Source: Pseudomonas_S sp047607345
Lineage (GTDB): Bacteria > Pseudomonadota > Gammaproteobacteria > Xanthomonadales > Xanthomonadaceae
Length of the DNA: 28,196 nt
Direction of reading: 5' to 3'
Assembly: GCA_047607345.1 (NCBI GenBank)
Contig: JASGDF010000022.1
Location: 1-28,196, forward strand
Part shown: piece by piece, positions 1 through 7,330 of the stretch
Numbering within the stretch: the stretch's first letter is position 1
How the letters are laid out: every line of letters begins with the position of its first letter
Made by a program: the position numbers and the translations under genes
The notes under the pieces: model-generated
Seen by the model: only the letters and a program-made list of their open reading frames with translations
What the model was told of the DNA's origin: nothing
The model's database searches: none

Positions 1-62
1 GCCGCGATGGGGCTTTACTGGCAAAACCCATCGCGGCTGAAGCCGCTCCTGCGGGGCAGGCC
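1..62. repeat. REP-like palindrome downstream of xylA
   Basis: The stretch forms a perfect 11-bp hairpin: GCCGCGATGGG (1-11) pairs with CCCATCGCGGC (27-37) around a 15-base loop. It is followed by GCCGCTCCTGC at 43-53. The same two words (GCCGCGAT and GCCGCTCCTGC) recur at 5177-5250, so both are members of one dispersed family; elements with the theme GGAGCGGCTTCAGCCGCG are common between genes in Pseudomonas and Xanthomonadaceae. It sits directly after the xylA stop codon and could end the xylBA transcript, although there is no T-run. The left end may continue outside the window. Confidence 0.7.
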
Positions 63-1391
63 TCAGCGCAGCAGGTACTGGTTGAGCAGGTTCTCGTAGG
101 CCTCCTGGCGCCCGCTGATCTGGCGCGGCTCCTCGCCGGCCAGGCTGGCCAGCGCGGCCAGATCCAGCTTGCCGTCGGCGAAGTCCTTGCCGGCGCCGCC
201 GTCGAAGCTGGCATAGCGTTCGGCGCGCCAGCGCTCCCACGGAGATTGGTTCAGCAGCGCATGGGCCACCTCCAGCCCGCGCGCGAACGCGTCCATGCCG
301 CCGATGTGGGCGATGAACAGGTCCTGCAGGTCGGTGGACTCGCGGCGCGGCTTGGCGTCGAAGTTCAGCCCGCCCTCCAGCCCGCCCTGGCGCAGCACCA
401 CCAGCATCGCCCCGACCGTGTCGTACAGGTCGGTTGGGAACTGGTCGGTGTCCCAGCCGTTCTGGGCGTTGCCGCGGTTGGCGTCGATGCTGCCCAGCAG
501 CCCGGCATCGGCCGCCACCTGCAGGTCGTGCTCGAAGGTGTGCCCGGACAGGGTGGCGTGGTTGGCCTCGATGTTGAGCTTGAAGTCCTGGTCCAGGCCG
601 TGCGCGCGCAGGAAGCCGGTTACGGTGGCGCTGTCGAAGTCGTACTGGTGCTTCATCGGCTCCATCGGCTTGGGCTCGATCAGAAAGTTGCCCTTCAGGC
701 CGATGCTGCGGCCGTAGTCGCGCGCGATGCCCAGGAAGCGCGCGAAGTGGTCCAGCTCGCGCTTCATGTCGGTGTTGTGCAGGCTGGCGTAGCCTTCGCG
801 GCCGCCCCAGAACACGTAGTGTTCCCCGCCCAGCTCGACGGTGGCCTCCAGCGCGGCCTTGACCTGCACCGCCGCGCGCGCGACCACCGCGAAGTCCGGG
901 TTGGTCGCCGCCCCGTTCATGTAGCGCGGGTGGCTGAACAGGTTGGCGGTGCCCCACAGCAGCTTGATGCCGGTGGCGGCTTGGCGCTGCTTGGCGAGGC
1001 CGACCAGGTGGGTGAGGTTGCGCCGGTACTCGCCGATGTCGTCGGCGTCCGGGGCCAGGTCGACGTCATGGAAGCACCAGTACGGCGTGCCGAGCTTGGT
1101 GAAGAACTCGAAGGCGGCATCGAGCTTGGCCTCGGCGGTGGCTATCGGATTGCCGACCTCCCATGGGAAGCGGCGCGTGCCCGGTCCGAACGGGTCGGCG
1201 CCGGCGTTGCCGAAGGTATGCCAGTAGCAGGTGGCGAAGCGCAGGTGCTCGGCCATGGTCTTGCCGCCGATCTTCTTCTGCGCGTCGTAGACCTTGAACG
1301 CCAGCGGGTTGTCCGACTCGCGCCCCTCGAACGGAATCGCGCCGATGCCGGGGAAGTATTCCTTGCTGCCGATGAAAACGTTGCGGCTCAT
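63..1391 (-). CDS. xylA: Xylose isomerase XylA
   Basis: Cytoplasmic TIM-barrel enzyme that interconverts D-xylose and D-xylulose using two divalent metal ions. The 442-residue length is normal for the long class II xylose isomerases. Family residues are visible: the FHDVD motif at 107-111 (His108 and Asp111, the ring-opening pair), E239-P-K241 in the metal-site strand, IEANH at 274-278 with Glu275 and His278, D303 in SIDANRG, and D314/D316 in GWDTDQ. The ATG at 1391 gives the usual N-terminus reaching the FPGIG motif. It lies 142 bases after the xylB stop, and that gap carries a large perfect inverted repeat which might reduce xylA transcription relative to xylB. xylB and xylA probably share the xyl-box-controlled promoter upstream of xylB, since no second operator is visible in the gap. 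No abnormal features were seen. Confidence 0.97.
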   Translation of the reverse strand: MSRNVFIGSKEYFPGIGAIPFEGRESDNPLAFKVYDAQKKIGGKTMAEHLRFATCYWHTFGNAGADPFGPGTRRFPWEVGNPIATAEAKLDAAFEFFTKLGTPYWCFHDVDLAPDADDIGEYRRNLTHLVGLAKQRQAATGIKLLWGTANLFSHPRYMNGAATNPDFAVVARAAVQVKAALEATVELGGEHYVFWGGREGYASLHNTDMKRELDHFARFLGIARDYGRSIGLKGNFLIEPKPMEPMKHQYDFDSATVTGFLRAHGLDQDFKLNIEANHATLSGHTFEHDLQVAADAGLLGSIDANRGNAQNGWDTDQFPTDLYDTVGAMLVVLRQGGLEGGLNFDAKPRRESTDLQDLFIAHIGGMDAFARGLEVAHALLNQSPWERWRAERYASFDGGAGKDFADGKLDLAALASLAGEEPRQISGRQEAYENLLNQYLLR

Positions 1392-1442
1392 GGGGTCCTC
1401 GTGTGCTGTCTGAAAAGGGGGGAAGATGCTTCGGGTCTTGGT

Positions 1443-1508
1443 GTGGGAGGGACTTCAGTCCCGACGGGCTCTCCCGGGAAAGCCTGTCGGGACTGAAGTC
1501 CCTCCCAC
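1443..1508. repeat. Perfect 23-bp inverted repeat between xylB and xylA
   Basis: Bases 1443-1465 are the exact reverse complement of 1486-1508, around a 20-base loop whose ends can add about four more pairs. The core word is GGGACTTCAGTCCC, itself nearly palindromic. Elements of this form are scattered between genes in Xanthomonadaceae. In RNA it would be a very stable stem; with no U-run after it, a role as mRNA stabiliser or attenuator between xylB and xylA is at least as likely as termination. Confidence 0.85.
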
Positions 1509-1533
1509 GGATCGTCAGGTCATGGGATCAAGC

Positions 1534-3033
1534 TCATGCGGGGTGGTACAGCGCGGTGGCGGCCTGCAAGTAGCGCTGGAAGCGGCGGTAGCCCTGCGCG
1601 TAGGCGGCCACCCGCTGTGGCTCGGGCGTGGCCGCCAGTGTGTCGTCGAGTTGCAGGTGATCGAGCACCACCTCGGCCAGCGTGGCGGTATCGCCGTCGG
1701 CGCGCCGGCCGGCCCACAGCGCTTGCAGCGCCGCGCCGAAGGCGGCGCCCTCCGGCTGGCCCGGTACCGCCACCGGCAGCTCGAACACGTCGGCCACCAT
1801 CTGCCGCCAAGCCGCGCTGTTGCTGCCGCCGCCGGTGAGCAGCACGGTGTCGAAGGCCAGCCCGGCCTCGCGCAAGGCGTCCAGGCCGTTGCGCAGGCTA
1901 TAGGTGGCGCCTTCCATCGCCGCGCGGTACAGGTGCGCCGGCGTGGTGTTGTGCGGGTCCATCCCGAACAGCATGCCGCGCGCGGCCGGCAGGTCCGGGG
2001 TACGCTCGCCGTTGAGGAACGGCAGCATCGCCAGCCCGTCCGCGCCCGGTGGCGTGGCCGCCAGCGCCGCCTCGGCCTGGGCGCGCTCCAGCCCGAGCAG
2101 GCGCGCGGCGGTCTCGGTGGCCACGGTGCAGTTCATCGTGCAGATCAGCGGCAGCCAGCCGCCGGTGGAATCGCAGAACGCGGCCCAGCGCCCGGCCGGG
2201 TCGACCACCGGGTGGTCGGCATGCGCGAACAGCGTGCCGGAGGTGCCCAGGCTCAGCGTCAGCCGCCCCGGCACCACGTTGCCGGTGCCGATCGCGGCCA
2301 TCATGTTGTCGCCGCCGCCGGTGCTCACGCGCACCCCGGCCGGCAGGCCCAGCGCCTGCGCGGCGGCCTCGGTCAGAGCGAACACCGTGCCGGGTTCGAC
2401 CAGCGGTGGCAGCGCCGCGCGCAGGTCGCGCCGCGGGTCGAGCGCGTGCAGCACGGCCTCGGACCAGCTGCGCGTGCGCACGTCCAGCCAACCGGTGCCG
2501 GAGGCGTCGCCGGCCTCCATGAAGCGCTCGCCGGTCAGCCAGAAGTTGATGTAGTCGTGCGGCAGCAGGATCGTGGCCATCGCCGCGTAGGCATCGGGAC
2601 GATGAACCCGCGTCCACGGCAGCTTCGACGCGGTGTAGCCGGTCAGGATCGGATTGCCGGCCGCGGCCACCGCGCCAGCGCCGCCACCCAGCGCCGCCGT
2701 CAGCGCCTCGGCCTCGGCCTGGGTGCTGGTGTCGCACCACAGCTTGACCGGCGCGGTCACCGCGCCGTCGGTCGCCACCGGCACGAAGCCGTGCTGCTGG
2801 CCGGACACCGCGATGCCGCGCACCTGCGCCCGCTGCGCCGCCGGCAGGGCGGCAAAGCAGGCCACGATGCCCTCGATCCACCACGACGCCTGCTGCTCGC
2901 GGGTGCCGTCCTCCGCGCTCAGCAGCGCCAGCGGCGCCGACTGCGTGGCCACCACCTCGCGTGCCCGCGGGTCGTACAGCACCAGCTTGACGCTCTGCGT
3001 GCCTGCGTCCAGGCCGGCATACAGTGCGCTCAT
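1534..3033 (-). CDS. xylB: Xylulokinase XylB
   Basis: FGGY-family sugar kinase that phosphorylates D-xylulose to xylulose 5-phosphate with ATP, feeding the pentose phosphate pathway. Visible features: the N-terminal ATPase motif GLDAGTQSVK (residues 7-16), SGQQHG (78-83) of the substrate region, GGGDNM (239-244) with catalytic Asp242, and the phosphate-binding SLGTSGT (261-267). The product has 499 residues, normal for the family. The start at 3033 was chosen because GGAGG lies seven bases upstream and the protein then begins directly with the kinase strand; an in-frame ATG at 3051 would add six residues and has no ribosome site. It is the first gene of xylBA, with the xyl-box 25 bases upstream of the start codon. 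No xylose transporter or XylR gene is present in the window. Confidence 0.96.
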   Translation of the reverse strand: MSALYAGLDAGTQSVKLVLYDPRAREVVATQSAPLALLSAEDGTREQQASWWIEGIVACFAALPAAQRAQVRGIAVSGQQHGFVPVATDGAVTAPVKLWCDTSTQAEAEALTAALGGGAGAVAAAGNPILTGYTASKLPWTRVHRPDAYAAMATILLPHDYINFWLTGERFMEAGDASGTGWLDVRTRSWSEAVLHALDPRRDLRAALPPLVEPGTVFALTEAAAQALGLPAGVRVSTGGGDNMMAAIGTGNVVPGRLTLSLGTSGTLFAHADHPVVDPAGRWAAFCDSTGGWLPLICTMNCTVATETAARLLGLERAQAEAALAATPPGADGLAMLPFLNGERTPDLPAARGMLFGMDPHNTTPAHLYRAAMEGATYSLRNGLDALREAGLAFDTVLLTGGGSNSAAWRQMVADVFELPVAVPGQPEGAAFGAALQALWAGRRADGDTATLAEVVLDHLQLDDTLAATPEPQRVAAYAQGYRRFQRYLQAATALYHPA

Positions 3034-3058
3034 GCCAGGCCTCCGGCACATGCATCTA

Positions 3059-3072
3059 TGTTAGCGCTACCA
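3059..3072 (-). promoter_or_regulatory. xyl-box operator upstream of xylBA
   Basis: On the minus strand this reads TGGTAGCGCTAACA, a near-palindrome centred on AGCGCT. As I recall it, this is exactly the xyl-box described for the LacI-family repressor XylR in Xanthomonas. It lies 25 bases upstream of the xylB start. A weak promoter can be drawn over it (TTTGCC at 3086-3081, 17-base spacer, TAACAT at 3063-3058, minus strand), in which case the operator covers the -10 element and binding would block RNA polymerase. The match to the operator is seen directly; control by XylR and the promoter are inferred. Confidence 0.8.
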
Positions 3073-3242
3073 GGATGGGGGGCAAAAAAAGCCGCGGGAG
3101 CGGACCGTATCGCGTGCATCGGGGCCGGTGGATTGTCAGGGACGGCCAGACTCTAGCAGCACTTTCTGCAAAGGCCTTGCTGCGTTGCGCCATTGGAGAC
3201 GGGCGTGCGCGCCGGTTCGGCGAGGGTGCGGGGCAGGCCGGG

Positions 3243-3248
3243 TAGAAT
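3243..3248 (+). promoter_or_regulatory. Putative -10 box of a leaderless ttcA transcript
   Basis: TAGAAT ends seven bases before the ATG at 3256, so transcription would begin at or next to the start codon. No Shine-Dalgarno sequence is present, and no good -35 element is visible 16-18 bases upstream. Weak evidence alone; it gains weight from similar placements before other genes of this window. Confidence 0.4.
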
Positions 3249-3255
3249 GCGCGCC

Positions 3256-4182
3256 ATGAATGCCGCCGTGATCCCGCTTCCCGACCCGTCCCCGGTCCGC
3301 CGCGACCCGCCCGCGCGCGGCCACGACCGCCACGAGCAGGCCAAGCTCGGCAAGCGCCTGCGCCGCCAGGTCGGCCAGGCCATCGCCGACTTCGGCATGA
3401 TCGAGGCCGGCGACAAGGTCATGGTCTGCCTGTCCGGCGGCAAGGACAGCTACACGATGCTCGACGTGCTGTTGCAGCTGCGGAAGAAGGCGCCGGTGCC
3501 GTTCGAGCTGGTCGCGGTCAACCTGGATCAGAAGCAGCCGGGCTTCCCCGAGCACGTGTTGCCCGGCTACCTGGACGCGCTCGGCGTGCCGTACCACATC
3601 ATCGAGCAGGACACCTATTCGGTGGTCAGCCGGGTGATCCCGGAAGGCAAGACGATGTGCTCGCTGTGCTCGCGCCTGCGTCGCGGCTCGCTGTACAGCT
3701 ACGCCGAGCAGCACGGCTTCAGCAAGATCGCGCTGGGCCACCACCGCGACGACATGGTCGCCACGTTCTTCATGAACCTGTTCCACCACGCCAAGCTGTC
3801 GGGCATGCCGCCCAAGCTGCGTAGCGACGACGGCAAGCACGTGGTGATCCGCCCGCTCGCCTACGTGCGCGAGGCCGACATCGTCGCGTATGCGCAGGCC
3901 CGGGCGTTCCCGATCATTCCCTGCAACCTGTGCGGCAGCCAGGAGAACCTGCAGCGCCGCCAGGTCGGGCTGATGTTGCAGCAGTGGGAGAAGGACCATC
4001 CCGGGCGCATCGAGCAGATCGCCCGCGCGCTCGGCGACATCCGGCCCTCGCAGCTGGCCGACCGCGGCCTGTTCGACTTCCTTTCGCTCGGCCGCCGCGA
4101 GGGCGCGGCGCCAGCCGATGTGCATGCCTGGCTCGCCGGCGAGCCGAGCCGGGAACCGGAAATGGAGACTGGGGAATCGTAG
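3256..4182 (+). CDS. ttcA: tRNA 2-thiocytidine synthetase TtcA
   Basis: Iron-sulfur, ATP-dependent enzyme that thiolates cytidine 32 of certain tRNAs. The 308-residue protein shows the PP-loop SGGKDS at 60-65, the first cysteine pair in CSLC (135, 138) and CNLC at 223-226; in TtcA three of these cysteines hold a 4Fe-4S cluster. LGHHRDD (160-166) is the second conserved ATP-binding patch. The ATG at 3256 was chosen because it gives the usual short variable N-terminus; ATG 3247 (three residues longer) is possible but overlaps the -10-like TAGAAT, and the frame stays open back to 3193 without other support. The last residues lie in a short hairpin, so the far C-terminus (after about 295) is probably unconserved. 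rdgC follows 71 bases later on the same strand. Confidence 0.95.
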   Translation: MNAAVIPLPDPSPVRRDPPARGHDRHEQAKLGKRLRRQVGQAIADFGMIEAGDKVMVCLSGGKDSYTMLDVLLQLRKKAPVPFELVAVNLDQKQPGFPEHVLPGYLDALGVPYHIIEQDTYSVVSRVIPEGKTMCSLCSRLRRGSLYSYAEQHGFSKIALGHHRDDMVATFFMNLFHHAKLSGMPPKLRSDDGKHVVIRPLAYVREADIVAYAQARAFPIIPCNLCGSQENLQRRQVGLMLQQWEKDHPGRIEQIARALGDIRPSQLADRGLFDFLSLGRREGAAPADVHAWLAGEPSREPEMETGES

Positions 4183-4250
4183 GCACGATTCCCTCGCCGC
4201 CCCCGCGTTCCCCTGCTTTCCCGATTCCCCCACTCCTCATTCCCGGCCCT
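4172..4250. repeat. Hairpin and degenerate GGGAATCG-type tract between ttcA and rdgC
   Basis: GGGAATCG (4172-4179) pairs with CGATTCCC (4186-4193), enclosing the ttcA stop codon. The bases that follow, to about 4250, are almost all C and T and on the minus strand read as imperfect repeats of GGGAATCGGGGAA. A related tract (GGGATTGGGGATT) occurs at 12979-13006. Such degenerate tracts are frequent in Xanthomonas-group intergenic DNA. The hairpin may act as a weak terminator, but no U-run follows it. Confidence 0.55.
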
Positions 4251-4253
4251 TCG

Positions 4254-5162
4254 ATGTTCTTCCGCAACCTGACGCTGTTCCGCTTTCCCACCTCGCTGGA
4301 TTTTTCCGAAATCGACAAGCGGCTGCCCGAGGCGTTGCTGCGCCCGGTCGGCCCGCTCGAAATGACCTCGCGTGGCTTCATCTCGCCGTTCGGGCGCGAC
4401 GAGCAGGAGGTCCTGAGCCATCGCATCGGCGAATTCCTGTGGCTGACCGTCGGCGGTGAGGACAAGATCCTGCCCGGCTCGGTGGTCAACGACCTGCTCG
4501 CGCGCAAGGTCGCCGAGATCGAGGAAAAGGAGGGCCGCCGGCCCGGCGGCCGCGCGCGCAAGCGCCTGAAGGACGACCTGATCCACGAGCTGCTGCCGCG
4601 CGCGTTCGTGAAGTCCTCGCGCACCGATGCGATGCTCGATCTGCAAAACGGTTTCGTGGCGGTGGATACCTCCAGCCGCAAGAGCGGCGAGAACGTGATG
4701 AGCGAGATCCGCGGCCTGCTTGGCAGCTTCCCCGCGCTGCCGCTCAACGCGGAAGTCGCGCCGCGCGCGGTGCTGACCGGCTGGATCGCCGGCGAGCCGC
4801 TGCCCGAGGGCCTGAGCCTGGGCGAGGAATGCGAGATGAAGGACCCGATCGAGGGCGGCGCGGTGGTCAAGTGCCAGCACCAGGAGCTGCGCTGCGAGGA
4901 GATCGACAAGCACCTGGAGGCCGGCAAGCAGGTGACCAAGCTGGCGCTGACCCTCGACGACCACGTTTCCTTCGTGCTCGGCGACGATCTGGTGATCCGC
5001 AAGCTCAAGTTCCTCGACGGCGCGCTCGACCAGCTCGAGCACAGCGACGAGGACGGCATGCGTGCCGAGCTGGACGCCCGCTTCGCACTGATGAGTGGCG
5101 AGGTGCGGCGGCTGTTCCTGCTGCTGGAGCAGGCGTTGAAACTGAGTAAGGCCGATACCTGA
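4254..5162 (+). CDS. rdgC: Recombination-associated protein RdgC
   Basis: Nucleoid-associated protein which, in E. coli, forms a ring around double-stranded DNA and restrains RecA-mediated recombination; it is important for growth when replication restart is impaired. The 302-residue product has the family's usual length. It opens with the characteristic MFFRNL..FRF sequence, and the C-terminal third carries the conserved region around KLALTLDDHVSF and DGDxLxxxxKF-like positions (here GDDLVIRKLKF). The ATG at 4254 was chosen because it fits the family's N-terminus exactly. No Shine-Dalgarno sequence is visible, as the leader is pyrimidine-rich. It follows ttcA by 71 bases and is followed by a long REP-like hairpin that may end the transcript. 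Confidence 0.95.
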   Translation: MFFRNLTLFRFPTSLDFSEIDKRLPEALLRPVGPLEMTSRGFISPFGRDEQEVLSHRIGEFLWLTVGGEDKILPGSVVNDLLARKVAEIEEKEGRRPGGRARKRLKDDLIHELLPRAFVKSSRTDAMLDLQNGFVAVDTSSRKSGENVMSEIRGLLGSFPALPLNAEVAPRAVLTGWIAGEPLPEGLSLGEECEMKDPIEGGAVVKCQHQELRCEEIDKHLEAGKQVTKLALTLDDHVSFVLGDDLVIRKLKFLDGALDQLEHSDEDGMRAELDARFALMSGEVRRLFLLLEQALKLSKADT

Positions 5163-5176
5163 ACCAGCCCGCCGCT

Positions 5177-5250
5177 GCTTTTCGTAGCCGCGATTGAACG
5201 GCCCCGGCATGCCGAGGCCGCTCCTGCAGTGAGCGGCTACGGCGAAAAGC
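5177..5250. repeat. REP-like double palindrome after rdgC
   Basis: The outer arms GCTTTTCG (5177-5184) and TAGCCGC (5185-5191) pair with CGAAAAGC (5243-5250) and GCGGCTA (5233-5239), with three unpaired bases on one side. Inside lies a second palindrome, GGCCCCGGCATGCCGAGGCC (5200-5219). The words GCCGCGAT and GCCGCTCCTGC are shared with 1-62. It fills most of the gap between rdgC and the metallopeptidase gene and can serve as a bidirectional transcription barrier. Confidence 0.75.
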
Positions 5251-5275
5251 CGTCCCGTCGTATGCTTTAGCGGCC

Positions 5276-6064
5276 ATGCCGAACATCTTCCGCCGCCTGA
5301 TCGCGCCGCCGCCGCAGGTGCTCGAACGCGAGTACGTTCGCCTGCGCTTGGAGGAACGCGAGATCGAGGTGTTGCGGGTACGTGACCCGCGCGCGCGCCG
5401 GATCAAACTGAGCGTCGACGAGCGCGGCGCCCGGCTGACGCTGCCGCCGCGCGCCAGCGTGGCCTCCGGCGAACACTTCCTGCATGAACATCGCCACTGG
5501 CTGACGCAGCAGCTCGCGCGCTACCAGCAGATGGATGCGTTGACCTCGTTGCAGCGTGGCCAGCCCGGCGAGTTGCCGCTGCGCGGTCAGTCGCTGGCGG
5601 TGCAGTGGCACGAAGCGCGCTACGCGCGGATCGAGGCCGAGGCCGGTGTCGCGCACGTCCATCTTCCGGCGCGCGCGGGCGAGCCGGTGCTGCGGCGCGC
5701 GCTGAAGGATTTCTACGAGGCGCAGTCGCGCGCCGACGTCGGGCGCTGGCTGCCGCACTACCTGCCGGCGCTGCCGCGCGCGCCGCGCACGGTGCGTTAC
5801 AAGCAGATGTCCTCGCAATGGGGCTCGCTGGCGCCGGACGGGACGATGGCGCTGGACCTGGCGCTGGTGCTGGGGCGCCCCTCGGCGTTCGAGTACGTGC
5901 TGGTGCACGAGTTGTGTCACCTGATCCAGGCCAACCACTCGCCGGCGTTCTGGCGCGAAGTGGAGATGCGCTTTCCCGGGTGGCGCGAGGAGCGCGCGTA
6001 TTTCCACCAGCACGGGCGTCAGCTCAAGGCGCAGTTGCGGTGCCTGCTCAAGGATGCGGGCTAG
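5276..6064 (+). CDS. YgjP-like zinc metallopeptidase (M48/DUF45 type)
   Basis: Cytosolic protein of 262 residues belonging to the YgjP/WLM-like metallopeptidase family (PF01863). The zinc motif HELCH is at 211-215 (His211, Glu212, His215), and the nearby His221 in HSPAFW is the third expected ligand. Before it stands YKQMSSQWGS (175-184), where the family has its conserved RWGSC-like strand; here the last residue is Leu instead of Cys. No signal peptide or membrane segment is seen. The true substrate of this family is not well established. The ATG at 5276 follows a -10-like TATGCT (5260-5265) by ten bases, with no Shine-Dalgarno site, suggesting a leaderless or near-leaderless message. It stands alone between two repeat clusters. 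Confidence 0.85.
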   Translation: MPNIFRRLIAPPPQVLEREYVRLRLEEREIEVLRVRDPRARRIKLSVDERGARLTLPPRASVASGEHFLHEHRHWLTQQLARYQQMDALTSLQRGQPGELPLRGQSLAVQWHEARYARIEAEAGVAHVHLPARAGEPVLRRALKDFYEAQSRADVGRWLPHYLPALPRAPRTVRYKQMSSQWGSLAPDGTMALDLALVLGRPSAFEYVLVHELCHLIQANHSPAFWREVEMRFPGWREERAYFHQHGRQLKAQLRCLLKDAG

Positions 6065-6118
6065 CGGGCGCTTTGCGGCAGGCCTCGGCATTCTCAGGAC
6101 TTTGCGCGGCAGTCCTTC

Positions 6119-6187
6119 CCACTGTCATCCGCCGACAGGATCCCGCCATCTCTCCACTGTCATCCCCGCGAAGGCGGGGATCCATGG
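6119..6187. repeat. GTCATCCCCGC-type palindromic repeat, one full and one truncated copy
   Basis: ATCCCCGC (6162-6169) and GCGGGGAT (6174-6181) form a perfect 8-bp hairpin around GAAG, inside the typical frame TGTCATCCCCGCGAAGGCGG. The entry phrase CCACTGTCATCC also occurs just upstream at 6119-6130, where the copy breaks off. A third member with the same arm and loop layout lies at 13485-13513. This family is widespread in proteobacterial intergenic regions and resembles the Neisseria dRS3-type repeats in form. Confidence 0.75.
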
Positions 6188-6217
6188 ACGTTGGCTTTTG
6201 AAGCAACAGCAACAGCA

Positions 6218-6414
6218 AAAGCTTTCGCCTTTCGGCGAGTCAATTTTCTTTGCTTGTGCACGCGCGCCGCAGGAGCGGCGCCGCACGGAGCAGCCGCCCG
6301 TAGGGCGCGGCACAGGGATGTGCCGCGTAAAGAAAAGTAACCAAAAGAAGCGCTTCACAGCAGCCGCATGGTTGATAAAGCACACCCCGCCGGCTCCTCC
6401 GCTCCGGAGGAGCC
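6218..6414. repeat. Composite dispersed intergenic element with hairpins
   Basis: This is the remaining part of the 414-base gene-free gap 6065-6478. TTTTCTTT (6244-6251) and AAAGAAAA (6329-6336) form outer arms, followed by AGTAACCAAAAGAAG (6336-6350), a phrase I recognise from recurring intergenic elements in Xanthomonas, Burkholderia and Pseudomonas. Between the arms lies GGCACA-GGGA-TGTGCC (6309-6324). Further right is a perfect 10-bp stem, GGCTCCTCCG (6392-6401) with CGGAGGAGCC (6405-6414), loop CTC, which could terminate transcripts from either side although no T-run is seen. Short open frames across this gap are repeat-derived and lack start signals, so I call no gene here. Confidence 0.6.
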
Positions 6415-6478
6415 CCGGTAAGTCAAAGGCTAAAGAGCAACCGCAAAATCCCCAGCAACAGCTTCTAGGGGATAAAGG

Positions 6479-7330
6479 TCACAGCGTCTGGAAGAATCCC
6501 GAGACGATCCCCGCCACCGCCTCCGGCGCTTCCATGTGCAGGTGGTGAATGCCCGGCAGCGTCGCCAGGCGGCCCTGCGGCAGCAGCGCCGCGCGTCGGC
6601 TGCGCAGCGGCTCGGGGAAGTAGGGCTGCGCGGGCGTGGCGAAGATCACCTGTGCCGGGCATTCGATCGCGGCCACCAGCGCGTCGATCTGCGGCTCGGT
6701 CATGCGTACTGCGGTCGGCAGGGTCAGGCGCTGGTCGCTGCGCCAGCAATAGCCGCCGGGCACGGCCTGCACGCCGCGTTCGACCAACCACCGCGCCGAT
6801 GGCTCGCTGAGCTGGTTGGCCATCATCCGTGCGCGGATCGCCGTCTCCAGCGTCGGGAACACCCGCAACGGGCGCTCGCGCAGCGAACGCGTGGCGGCCA
6901 CGCTCTGGCGCAGTCGCGCGGCGGTGTTCTCGGCCCGCTCGCCAAGCCCGCCCAGCGCTTCGATCGCCACCAGCGCCTCGATCCGCGCGGGCGCGGCGGC
7001 CGCGACCAGGCTGGCGATGCCGGCGCCCATCGAGTGCCCGAGCAGGGTGAAGCGCTCCCAGCCCAGTGCATCGGCTGCGTCCAGTACGCTGTGGATCGCG
7101 CCGGGTAGGGTGTAGTCGGCGCCGGCCGGCAACCAGGCGCTGTGGCCGTGGCCGGGCAGGTCCAGCAGTGCCAGGTCCAGTCCGTCCAGGTGCGCGGCCA
7201 GCGGCACGAAGCTGGCCGCGTTGTCGAGCCAGCCGTGCAACGCCAGCACCCGGCGCGCGCCGGGGCGGGCGCGGCGCAGGCCGCGCAGCTCGCCGAAACG
7301 GAGCTCGCAGCTGAATTCCTGCAGGCTCAC
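6479..7330 (-). CDS. Alpha/beta-fold hydrolase
   Basis: Cytoplasmic serine hydrolase of 283 residues with no recognisable substrate. Visible features: LHGWLDN (31-37) giving the oxyanion His-Gly, DLPGHGHS (57-64) and the nucleophile elbow GHSMG (98-102, Ser100), with the catalytic His expected in GIHHLHME (260-267). The HGWLDN form is typical of the SERHL/MEST-like branch. The start is GTG 7330, which overlaps the hemH stop in a GTGA arrangement; the frame is open far upstream, but that part is antisense-like nonsense read through hemH, and the homology begins at the GTG. The four-base overlap implies translational coupling with hemH. A role in haem metabolism is not implied by the sequence. 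The reading frame ends next to the repeat cluster at 6.2-6.4 kb. Confidence 0.88.
   Translation of the reverse strand: MSLQEFSCELRFGELRGLRRARPGARRVLALHGWLDNAASFVPLAAHLDGLDLALLDLPGHGHSAWLPAGADYTLPGAIHSVLDAADALGWERFTLLGHSMGAGIASLVAAAAPARIEALVAIEALGGLGERAENTAARLRQSVAATRSLRERPLRVFPTLETAIRARMMANQLSEPSARWLVERGVQAVPGGYCWRSDQRLTLPTAVRMTEPQIDALVAAIECPAQVIFATPAQPYFPEPLRSRRAALLPQGRLATLPGIHHLHMEAPEAVAGIVSGFFQTL

Noticed and set aside
246..1496. Open frame of 416 codons on the plus strand across xylA
   Set aside because: Antisense shadow of xylA, of skewed composition and without any recognisable motif.
1426..3156. Open frame of 576 codons on the plus strand across xylB
   Set aside because: Antisense to a clear xylulokinase; starts inside the inverted repeat; Arg/Gly/Gln-rich shadow.
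3861..5210. Minus-strand open frame across rdgC
   Set aside because: Shadow of rdgC and the end of ttcA; no family resemblance.
6191..6224. CAACAGCAACAGC trinucleotide run as a possible microsatellite
   Set aside because: Only three or so imperfect units inside a dispersed element; too short to support phase variation.
6054..6548. Small open frames crossing the 6.1-6.5 kb gap as possible genes
   Set aside because: They translate repeat sequences, lack ribosome sites and show no coding bias.
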